5,198 bases of DNA from JAJFTV01 sp964532655 (GTDB lineage: Bacteria > Chloroflexota > Anaerolineae > Anaerolineales > Anaerolineaceae), in contig CAZHMZ010000215.1 of the NCBI GenBank assembly GCA_964532655.1, positions 1-5,198 on the forward strand, in the 5' to 3' direction. The notes beneath the pieces were generated by a model that saw only the letters and a program-made list of their open reading frames with translations, was not told the origin of the DNA and did not search any database. Shown piece after piece: positions 1 through 4,946 of the stretch; within the stretch, counting starts at the first letter, position 1, and each line of letters begins with the position of its first letter. The position numbers and the translations under genes were made by a program.

Positions 1-65
1 GTTCGATAGATTAATCAATATTATAAGGAGATTTACAAATTTTTCAAGAGTTTTCGCGGGGAAAA
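1..65. repeat. Direct repeat, copy A
   Basis: This stretch matches 2666-2730 in the same orientation at 57 of 65 positions by direct comparison, with no gaps. It starts with GTTCGATAGATTAA and contains ATATTATAAGGAGA and TTCAAGAGTTTTC. The copy begins exactly at the window edge, so it may extend further left. The eight differences do not concentrate at one codon position on either strand, so I see no clear sign of selection for a protein. The two copies bracket the lipoprotein gene, which suggests a segmental duplication or a repeat family in this genome. The similarity itself is certain; its origin is not. Confidence 0.75.
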
Positions 66-274
66 AACGTTCACATTTCATGGCTATCACACTCCATGTA
101 ACAGATGATGGTTACCAAACAGAACGACGTATTTATGCCTGAGAAGTCGTGACGCCTGCCTCCTTTTGGTCATTAGGTACCAAGGCTATAGACAATCTAC
201 GCGTCGAGTTTAGTCTTCGTTTCCAGGAAGGTTGCCGACAAGTTAGGGGCAACTTCACAAGTGAGAAAATCTAG
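2..274 (+). pseudogene. Broken open frame, unidentified
   Basis: Frame 2 on the plus strand is open from the window edge to a TAG at 272-274 except for one TGA at 140-142. The part before the TGA begins FDRLINIIRRF, passes SRVFAGKKR and reaches TERRIYA. The part after it contains SFWSLGTKAIDNL. I do not recognise either half. The first third overlaps repeat copy A; in copy B the matching frame reads FDRLNNIIRRV and is also interrupted by stops. This could be the tail of a gene that starts outside the window and has decayed, or chance openness in non-coding DNA. No start codon with a ribosome binding site is visible. Confidence 0.2.
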
Positions 275-574
275 CGGCTGTGATCTGAGCGCTTTTTGGA
301 GTGAAACTAGATTTCAGATGCAGAAAATTCAAGATGGAATAAAGACGATTCCATTTGAGAGGTCTGAAATAAGTCAATATTGAACGAGGTTTAATGAGTA
401 TTGTCCATAATATGTGAAAATTGATAACTAGGTAGGCTATCTATTTTTTCTTCATATTCGTTTTTCAGCCACTATTGAGGCTGTCCCCAAATTCTCTAGA
501 GACAGCCACTTATCTATCTCTCTTCAGTTGAAACGAATTCCAAAAATTCTTCGTAGGGAAAGCATATAATTAAT
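275..574. other. Intergenic stretch, no gene seen
   Basis: About 300 bases between the broken frame and the 3' end of the lipoprotein gene. All frames are broken by stops on both strands and the sequence is AT-rich, with T- and A-rich tracts near 441-475. The only structured element I see is the hairpin at 476-510. Confidence 0.5.
476..510 (-). terminator. Hairpin downstream of the lipoprotein gene
   Basis: GGCTGTC (479-485) and GACAGCC (501-507) form a 7-bp perfect stem. Read as minus-strand RNA, the stem can extend by up to three pairs, including G-U wobbles, leaving a loop of about nine bases. The hairpin lies about 70 bases past the TGA of the minus-strand lipoprotein gene, where a terminator would be expected. 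No run of U follows directly, so it is a weak intrinsic terminator at best. It could instead be a 3'-end stabilising structure. Inside it, 494-503 is a 10-bp perfect palindrome (TCTCTAGAGA). Confidence 0.35.
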
Positions 575-2128
575 TCATTTTGACCACGAAGGATCATTAT
601 CCATCATCGGGTTGTTAGTGATATTGACCGGATTTGTACCATCAGCATTTATAACGTAGATTTCTAAGTTTCCATCCCGGTCGGTAACGAAGGCAATTTT
701 ATTTCCATCCGGCGACCAGGTGGGACATCTGTTCGAGGATAAGTTATTGGTGATATTGATGGGGCTACTGCCATCGGCATTCATGATGTAAATATCCCAG
801 TTACTATTCTCGCTGAGAAGTGTAAAGGCGATCCGTGTTCCATCAGGTGACCAAGCGGGTGAATTTGCGACCATAGACTGACTGGTCAAGCGTACTGGAT
901 TTTGCCCATTGCTATCCATAACAAAAATACCTTCATTGCCACCGTCTAATTTGGAAGTAAAAGCGATTTTCTGTCCGTCCGGTGACCAGTCAGGTTGAGA
1001 ACCCAACTGTTTTTCTTCGATGATGGTCTGATTGCCAGCATCCACATTTATGACCACAATGGTTGTTTCATGATCGGATATTGGAATCGCGCAAGCGATT
1101 TCTTTTCCATCTGGTGACCAAGACGGGTCCTGGCAAACAAGTTGTTCATTCAATGTTTGCGAATTGCTACCGTCCGAATTCATAACAAGGATTCTCATGT
1201 CAATCCAGACACCGCCTGACAAAAATGCGATTTTGCTACCATCGGGAGACCAATCGGGAGAAACATTCATCAAATGATTATCGGTTAATTGGGTTCGATT
1301 GCTTCCATCAGCGTTCATGACAAAAACCTCGAACGCTTCTCCATTATCAGAAATGAAGGATATTTTGCTCTGGCTGGTATTTGGATCCGGTTCCTCAGTG
1401 GCCGAATTGCCTTGTGCCAATTCCGGGTCTATCTGTTGTAAAGATAATGCTTGAGAACCATCCGGTGTCGGGGCGGGACAGGCTATCATCTCGGTGGATT
1501 TGCAATTAGCCGGAATAATGTATGCAATATCTTCTATTTCGCTGAACGTTTTCTCCTCCATCCGAAGAGGATCACCAGTAGGCATATTTTGTTCAAGATA
1601 CCAGAGCTTATCATTTATTTCATCCACAGCAAAAACCACTACCGTATGTCCGGCGTCGTCATAACCTGGGCCTGTCAAAACAAGATTGTCACATCTTTTT
1701 AGTTTCTCGTTTTGGGTTAGATATTGTGAAACCGTTGGAAAGGCGCTTTCAATAGCTTGTTGGGGGTCTTTCTCGCTAGCTTCTTGGGTCATTCTAATTT
1801 TGGCTTGTTGGAGCTTTATATAATCATAACCACCTAGATAATTACCATTCGCATCAGTACCGTAGCCAGGAGCGTCTGTGAGTAAACGAGCCACTCTAAC
1901 ACATTCCCCATCCCCAACTTTCTGAGATAACTGCGTGCAATAAGGTTTTAGCCATTGATTTGCCGCATCATCATCAGCTGAAGTGGGGGTTTGATCATTA
2001 TCAGCAGGAAGTTCGTTATTTGGACCCGGATCTGGCATCACTGTAATGGTCTTATCACCACACCCCACCAAAAATTGGATGATTAGAATTCCAGTCAAAA
2101 CAATGGTTAATGGTTTTGGTGATTTCAT
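575..2128 (-). CDS. Lipoprotein: CHAP-like domain plus TolB-type propeller
   Basis: The 517-residue product is probably a cell-surface or periplasmic lipoprotein. Residues 1-22 are a signal peptide (Lys2, Lys5, then a hydrophobic run) ending in a lipobox LVGC with Cys23 as the lipidation site. Residues 24-58 are a Pro/Asp/Asn-rich linker. Residues 60-210 look like a papain-fold (CHAP/NlpC-type) domain: VGDGECVRVA with Cys76 at a helix start, AGHTVVVFAV with His161, and LEQN with Asn181, in the Cys-His-polar order of that fold. Cys64, Cys146, Cys209 and Cys217 could form disulfides. Residues 254-517 hold six TolB/WD40-like blades, with WSPDG at 293, 337, 381, 427 and 471 and a final WSK at 515. 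The blades probably bind protein or polysaccharide. The start is supported by GGAGG four bases upstream of ATG. The lipoprotein and propeller calls are firm; catalytic activity is an inference. It appears to be a single-gene unit. Confidence 0.9.
   Translation of the reverse strand: MKSPKPLTIVLTGILIIQFLVGCGDKTITVMPDPGPNNELPADNDQTPTSADDDAANQWLKPYCTQLSQKVGDGECVRVARLLTDAPGYGTDANGNYLGGYDYIKLQQAKIRMTQEASEKDPQQAIESAFPTVSQYLTQNEKLKRCDNLVLTGPGYDDAGHTVVVFAVDEINDKLWYLEQNMPTGDPLRMEEKTFSEIEDIAYIIPANCKSTEMIACPAPTPDGSQALSLQQIDPELAQGNSATEEPDPNTSQSKISFISDNGEAFEVFVMNADGSNRTQLTDNHLMNVSPDWSPDGSKIAFLSGGVWIDMRILVMNSDGSNSQTLNEQLVCQDPSWSPDGKEIACAIPISDHETTIVVINVDAGNQTIIEEKQLGSQPDWSPDGQKIAFTSKLDGGNEGIFVMDSNGQNPVRLTSQSMVANSPAWSPDGTRIAFTLLSENSNWDIYIMNADGSSPINITNNLSSNRCPTWSPDGNKIAFVTDRDGNLEIYVINADGTNPVNITNNPMMDNDPSWSK
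578..1369 (-). repeat. Six tandem beta-propeller blade repeats
   Basis: The 3' half of the lipoprotein gene is a tandem array of six units. The WSPDG motifs are spaced 44, 44, 46 and 44 codons, and the terminal WSK follows after another 44. Each unit has the pattern WSPDG-x-[KR]-IAF, then a strand ending [IV]-[FY]-VMN or INADG, then an N-[IL]-T-type turn, as in TolB/PD40 blades. Blade 3 (around residues 337-380) is the most diverged: it has VVINVDAGNQT in place of the usual MNADGSN. The units differ at the DNA level and so are old rather than freshly copied. Confidence 0.85.
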
Positions 2129-2199
2129 TTTTCCTCCGATGGGTTAATATTTTTTTCCAAATGACCCTTTAGGCCTGCCTTACGAAGAACTGACATTCA

Positions 2200-2289
2200 A
2201 TGGGGCGAAAAGGCAACTTTTCATTTTTGATTGTTATTGGAACTCTTTTCATCGTGATAATTAATGGGTGGTTAAAGCGTGCCCGCTAA
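2200..2289 (+). CDS. Possible 29-residue single-span membrane peptide
   Basis: ATG at 2200 opens a 29-codon frame ending in TAA at 2287-2289. The peptide has a short basic start (MGRKGN), a hydrophobic run of about 17 residues (FSFLIVIGTLFIVIING) and a basic tail (WLKRAR), the layout of a small single-span membrane protein with positive charges on both sides. It is divergent to the lipoprotein gene, whose start lies 71 bases away. Its 3' end runs into a hairpin. Against it, there is no clear ribosome binding site (upstream reads GAAGAACTGACATTCA) and an ORF this short can arise by chance. No family recognised. Confidence 0.3.
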   Translation: MGRKGNFSFLIVIGTLFIVIINGWLKRAR

Positions 2290-2304
2290 CTTCGAAAGAG
2301 CGGG
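2282..2304. repeat. Hairpin, CCCGCT / AGCGGG
   Basis: CCCGCT (2282-2287) and AGCGGG (2299-2304) are perfectly complementary around an 11-base loop, and GC bases just outside (TGC before, TGCA after) can extend the stem past one bulge. It covers the stop codon of the small ORF at 2200-2289. No T-run follows on the plus strand, so it is not a standard intrinsic terminator. It may be a transcript-end structure or a remnant. Confidence 0.4.
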
Positions 2305-2665
2305 TGCATATCCTCTTTCGGCAAATTGGGAATCTGAACATCGGTAAACAGATTGATTATGCCTAGTATCTATCCGAAATTATACTTAAGTACACCAAAT
2401 TAAGAAGATCATTGGTGTTCCTGATGGGATAGAAGTGCAAAACAGATGACTTTCACAGGTTTCACCTACATCCATGATAGAGCTGTGGCAGAAAAATTGA
2501 TAGCGAACATCGACAATATTCTCGAAATGTACAAAATACTCAACAAGTTTATTGAAAGAGGTAGCTTTTCTGAAGCGCCCGCAATAAAGTATTGAAAGCG
2601 ATGATCACACGTGTCGAATCGTTTTTCTTCATGAGGCTTGATTTCCTGGGATACATCTAACGAAC
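2305..2665. other. Degenerate low-GC stretch
   Basis: About 360 bases with 38% GC (113 of 300 counted over 2341-2640). They contain only the short ORF at 2446-2595 and interrupted frames on the plus strand. Nothing resembling an RNA gene or a promoter with both boxes was found. Just before repeat copy B is the 10-bp palindrome CGAACGTTCG (2661-2670), whose right half is the first five bases of the repeat. Confidence 0.4.
2446..2595 (+). CDS. Short unidentified ORF in degenerate region
   Basis: A 49-codon ORF starting MTFTGFTYIHDRAVAEK and ending FSEAPAIKY before TGA. The middle (AEKLIANIDNILEMYKIL) would form a charged amphipathic helix. I see no ribosome binding site: upstream reads GATAGAAGTGCAAAACAG. 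The upstream part of the frame is closed by a TGA at 2422. Shifting frame near its end leads into the open stretch KVLKAMITRVESFFF (from 2586), so it may be part of one older gene broken by an indel. Unassigned; about as likely a remnant as a real small gene. Confidence 0.2.
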   Translation: MTFTGFTYIHDRAVAEKLIANIDNILEMYKILNKFIERGSFSEAPAIKY

Positions 2666-2813
2666 GTTCGATAGATTAAACAATATTATAAGGAGAGTTA
2701 AGAATTCTTCAAGAGTTTTCTTGGAGAAAATCGAAATTCCGACGGATGAATAAGGGTAAGAGACAAGAGAATTTGCGGTGTTGGCAGACGACTGGGAGGA
2801 TCGAATTGGTTGA
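2574..2813 (+). pseudogene. Stop-riddled frame ending LADDWEDRIG
   Basis: One plus-strand frame stays protein-like for 80 codons but is cut by TAA at 2658, 2751 and 2757. The pieces read in order KVLKAMITRVESFFF, then FDRLNNIIRRVKNSSRVF and LEKIEIPTDE, then ETREFAVLADDWEDRIG before the final TGA at 2811. The last piece has the acidic, Trp-containing look of a real protein C-terminus. A good Shine-Dalgarno stretch for the next frame follows within 15 bases, as between genes in an operon. I read it as a decayed small gene, but cannot name a family and cannot exclude chance. Confidence 0.3.
2666..2730. repeat. Direct repeat, copy B
   Basis: Second copy of the element at 1-65, same orientation, 88% identical over 65 bases. 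Similarity stops about where copy A reads AACGTTC and this copy reads TCGAAATTC. To its left the sequence reads ACGAAC, which cannot be compared because copy A starts at the window edge. The offset between copies is 2,665 bases and the lipoprotein gene lies between them. Confidence 0.75.
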
Positions 2814-2825
2814 CAAAAGGAGGGG

Positions 2826-3212
2826 ATGCTATTAAAATCCTGCGACTCTGGCTGACCGATCAGTATACACCTTCCTGTCCCCACCTGACCTAGTATCTGC
2901 TGGGCGGGAGGCACGATTGCTTGCCACATCCAGCACTCCCATATCGATGCCGTGGGCACACAGGCAAAAAGCCGCCAGGCCCTGTTCCCCCAGATCGGCG
3001 GCTCGATCTAGCGTGTTTGTTTGACAGACAGCGGCATCATCCAGCGTGTGGAGTACACCTTCATCTCGTTCCTCGAGATTGAAGAAGACTGGGTCAACTG
3101 GCCAACCCCTGAGACCAAGGAATCCATCCTGATGGAAAGGGATGTGGTGAACACCCTGTTCTCTGTCAAGGAACGCCCGCAGGTGTTCTATCCGGAATCC
3201 CGCCCGGCGTAA
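2826..3212 (+). pseudogene. Broken gene in GC-rich island, unidentified C-terminus
   Basis: A purine-rich AAGGAGGGG runs directly up to ATG at 2826. The frame is then closed by TGA (2853 and 2886), reopens as GGTIACHIQHSHIDAVGTQA and FPQIGGSI, meets TAG at 3009, and continues uninterrupted from 3012 to TAA at 3210. The last 62 codons include VEYTFISFLEIEEDWVNW and MERDVVNTLFSVKERP. Codon third positions there are mostly G or C and first positions purine-rich, which favours this strand over the overlapping minus-strand frame. GC is 57% over 2881-3180, far above the flanks, so this looks like an acquired and then damaged gene end. Its family is unknown to me. Confidence 0.4.
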
Positions 3213-3286
3213 TCTTATTGGTGAATTGTGCACAAGCCTGTAAAACCGGATTATTGGTAGACAGATGTGCAGGCAGAAAGACTTCT

Positions 3287-3457
3287 ATGAGCGAGAAAAT
3301 CATTCCGATCCAGGATCATAACTGGGAGGAGAAAGCCAGACAGGCAGGTCTCTCTGAAGTTGATATCACCTTCGTGATAGCGCTCCGCTATATTCTGAGT
3401 GATAAGTGGGGTAAAGGTACTCCACTTCCATTTTCCCCCCCAAAAAAAAGAGATTAG
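3287..3457 (+). CDS. Small hypothetical protein, 56 residues
   Basis: ATG at 3287 begins MSEKIIPIQDHNWEEKARQ and the frame ends at TAG 3455-3457. The frame is open further upstream to a TTG at 3218, but those extra codons are Cys-rich and unconvincing, so I prefer the ATG. Residues 13-39 are likely helical (WEEKARQAGLSEVDITFVI and RYILSDKW). The tail is Pro- and Lys-rich (PLPFSPPKKRD) and probably disordered. There is no strong ribosome binding site (AGGCAGAAAG lies upstream). A strong intrinsic terminator starts 28 bases after the stop, which supports real transcription through this ORF. No family recognised. It could also be the tail of an older gene. Confidence 0.45.
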   Translation: MSEKIIPIQDHNWEEKARQAGLSEVDITFVIALRYILSDKWGKGTPLPFSPPKKRD

Positions 3458-3484
3458 CGCAGTGCACGAATCAATAAACTGAAG

Positions 3485-3511
3485 ACCCCGGTCACCCGGG
3501 GTTTTTTTTTT
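3485..3511 (+). terminator. Strong intrinsic terminator
   Basis: ACCCCGG (3485-3491) pairs perfectly with CCGGGGT (3496-3502) around the loop TCAC, followed directly by nine T (3503-3511). This is a textbook rho-independent terminator on the plus strand. It ends whatever transcript comes through the 56-codon ORF and isolates the gene at 3615 from upstream transcription. Confidence 0.9.
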
Positions 3512-3550
3512 CAGTCCTCTCATTGCAATATGCTTTCACCAAAGCTATTA

Positions 3551-3556
3551 TATAAT
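3551..3556 (+). promoter_or_regulatory. Candidate -10 box for the gene at 3615
   Basis: TATAAT, a perfect sigma-70-type -10 consensus, lies between the upstream terminator and the start codon and would give a leader of about 50 bases. No good -35 box sits at 16-18 bases: TTGCAA (3523-3528) is 22 bases away, too far for a standard spacer. It may be a weak or activator-dependent promoter, or chance in AT-rich DNA. Its placement just after a terminator supports it. Confidence 0.4.
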
Positions 3557-3614
3557 TTTCTTGTTTGCTGATCGAAAAACCCAAAGTAGCAACGTTCTTC
3601 AATAAGAGGGAATT

Positions 3615-4598
3615 ATGAGGTGTTTCATTGCATCTGCATTCGGTCATGACGATGTTGACACGGTCTATGATCAGTGCGTCATTCCAGTATTGCAGAAGTT
3701 AGGTTTGACTCCATTACGAGTTGACCGCATCGAGCATAATGAGAATATCGACAAGAAAATATTTGAGTTATTGGATTCCTCAGATATCGCCATCGCAGAT
3801 ATAACGTACGCGAGGCCATCTGTTTATTACGAAGCAGGCTATGCGGCTGGAAAGGAGTTGCCTGTTATCTATATAGTAAGAGGAGACCACTTTAGAACAC
3901 GTGACGATGACCCGTACGGGCATTTCAGGGTTCACTTCGATCTTCAGATGAAGAATATTATCCCTTGGAAGGATCCAGATCAGGCTTTTTTAAAGAAATT
4001 GGAAGCGCGGCTAAAGGTCGTCCTTAATCCTGTGATCCAGAAGAAGGAAGAAAAACACCAGTCTGAGAACGCAAGGGAAGAGTTTATTAGTCTGTCACTC
4101 CAAGAGCGCTTGGCGTTAGTTCAAACGACCTGCATCAAGCACTTCAAAAATCTTTCCTTCGCAAATCCTGAGAAAAGTCCTTCCCCATATACTGCTGATT
4201 TGTTCACCCATTGTACTTTTCTAAGCCGTTCTGGGAAAAAGAATTTTCAAGCGCTTGGAATATATTCGACGCAATCAGTATTACAGAAATTTGCATTTTA
4301 TCTATCCGGCGACCCGTTTTTTTATGCCGCCAGCAAGAGTGGCCAAGTGGAGTTTATTGAAACACACTACATTGTTGCCAGTCTTACCTCAGTCCCTGGA
4401 TCTCGACTAGCGCAATCCTTTTCGAGCATGCGAGTACTGAAAAGAAATACTTATTTTAGGGAAATACACGAAACGAATGGTTACCCATCTCGTAGCTTAT
4501 TTATTCATATAATTCCAAAGATACTGTCCAAAGAGGAATTACTTGGATCACTTCGTTCAATAACAGATGAATTTGGATTAGCAAATCTACCCAATTAG
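3615..4598 (+). CDS. Nucleoside 2-deoxyribosyltransferase-like protein with unknown C-terminal domain
   Basis: This 327-residue product has two parts. Residues 1-140 match the nucleoside 2-deoxyribosyltransferase-like fold: strand CFIASAFG (3-10), VYDQCVIPVLQKLG with D-R (36-38), then IAIADITYARPSVYYEAGYA (58-77). Glu73 in YYEAGYA sits where the family's catalytic Glu lies, and Asp57/Asp62 in the Asp positions. FDLQ (108-111) and a closing helix (123-137) complete it. Family members cleave or transfer the N-glycosidic bond of nucleosides or nucleotides in the cytoplasm. Residues 141-155 are a charged linker. Residues 156-327 are mixed helix and strand and match nothing I know; many aromatic residues lie at 197-250. 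AGAGGG four bases before ATG fixes the start. Own terminators on both sides suggest a single-gene unit, without a salvage operon. Such stand-alone fusions may be conflict or defence effectors; that is an inference. Confidence 0.85.
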   Translation: MRCFIASAFGHDDVDTVYDQCVIPVLQKLGLTPLRVDRIEHNENIDKKIFELLDSSDIAIADITYARPSVYYEAGYAAGKELPVIYIVRGDHFRTRDDDPYGHFRVHFDLQMKNIIPWKDPDQAFLKKLEARLKVVLNPVIQKKEEKHQSENAREEFISLSLQERLALVQTTCIKHFKNLSFANPEKSPSPYTADLFTHCTFLSRSGKKNFQALGIYSTQSVLQKFAFYLSGDPFFYAASKSGQVEFIETHYIVASLTSVPGSRLAQSFSSMRVLKRNTYFREIHETNGYPSRSLFIHIIPKILSKEELLGSLRSITDEFGLANLPN

Positions 4599-4631
4599 TG
4601 AGCTTCGCAAGTGCAGTGAAAGGATTAACAG

Positions 4632-4659
4632 GGCTCAGGTTTACCAGAGCCTTTTGTTT
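4632..4659 (+). terminator. Intrinsic terminator after the 3615 gene
   Basis: GGCTC (4632-4636) pairs with GAGCC (4647-4651). Inside, after a single A-A mismatch, GGT pairs with ACC. TTTTGTTT (4652-4659) follows directly. It lies 34 bases after the TAG of the deoxyribosyltransferase-like gene and fits as its rho-independent terminator. Confidence 0.8.
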
Positions 4660-4874
4660 AGCTTGATTGAACGAACACCCTGCAGGGTGCAGTACTGTAG
4701 TCAATCTGCGAATACCGATCCATTTTATTGCTGAAGGGCAGAGAAACAGTGGTTACGATGACCAAAAGGTTGGTTTCCATGTGTGTTTTATTGTAACGTG
4801 ATCCACATCACATCCAGGGAACAATAGATGAGCGAAACGAGGACAATCCTTTTGATATCAAACTTGAAATTCAC
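4658..4874 (-). pseudogene. Remnant of a membrane transporter start, possibly MFS
   Basis: On the minus strand a very good ribosome binding site (AAGGAG at 4881-4886) lies six bases before GTG at 4872-4874. The frame reads MNFKFDIKRIVLVSLIYCS, then LDVMWITLQ and stops at TAA (4788-4790): a basic start followed by one membrane span, as at the N-terminus of MFS-type permeases. In another frame just after, an ATG at 4780 gives 40 codons starting METNLLVIVTTVSLPFSNKMD, a hydrophobic span followed by SNKMDR, which resembles the SDKxxxR-type loop after an early MFS span. Together they suggest a transporter cut by deletion and frameshift. The gene lies 55 bases downstream of the TetR-like stop, a common regulator-transporter order. 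The family call is tentative. Confidence 0.4.
4665..4706. repeat. Nested palindromes
   Basis: GATTGA (4665-4670) and TCAATC (4701-4706) are complementary arms. Between them lie a perfect 14-bp palindrome (CACCCTGCAGGGTG, 4676-4689) and a perfect 8-bp palindrome (CAGTACTG, 4690-4697). The arrangement could extrude as a cruciform or bind a dimeric regulator. It sits between converging transcripts and overlaps the 3' part of the decayed transporter frame on the minus strand. No T-run, so not a terminator. Confidence 0.5.
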
Positions 4875-4920
4875 GGCTGTCTCCTTCTTATAAAATGGAT
4901 GGATCCTGTAAGTAGTGATC

Positions 4921-4946
4921 AAAAACCGGCTATTCAATAAACCGGT
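4921..4946 (-). terminator. Weak terminator at the TetR-like gene end
   Basis: Read on the minus strand, ACCGG (4946-4942) pairs with CCGGT (4929-4925) around a 12-base loop that contains the TAG stop codon. The U-run, TTTTT at 4925-4921, starts with the last base of the stem. The stem is only five pairs, so efficiency would be modest. Partial read-through into the remnant at 4874 is plausible. Confidence 0.45.

Noticed and set aside
1..81. Minus-strand small peptide starting at 81 (KTLEKFVNLLIIL), similar to the minus-strand reading of copy B
   Set aside because: The likeness follows from the DNA repeat itself, and substitutions between the copies show no synonymous bias on that strand.
1451..1702. 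83-codon plus-strand ORF inside the lipoprotein gene
   Set aside because: Shadow of the well-supported minus-strand lipoprotein.
1..2730. Complete insertion sequence or transposon between the two repeats
   Set aside because: No transposase motif, no terminal inverted repeats and no short target duplication found; the repeats are diverged and in direct orientation.
2657..2959. 100-codon minus-strand ORF
   Set aside because: It spans both the GC-rich island and repeat copy B with an abrupt change in composition. It looks like chance openness across a junction.
2832..3233. 133-codon minus-strand ORF
   Set aside because: It lies in exact register opposite the plus-strand frame. Its composition (Arg-, Asp-, Gly- and His-rich) is typical of antisense shadows, and the plus strand has the purine-first, G/C-third codon pattern. 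No ribosome binding site or family match.
3251..3523. 90-codon minus-strand ORF
   Set aside because: It runs through the strong terminator stem and opposite the 56-codon ORF. No start signal and no protein-like pattern.
4501..4704. 67-codon minus-strand ORF
   Set aside because: It overlaps the end of the deoxyribosyltransferase-like gene, its terminator and the palindromes. A shadow.
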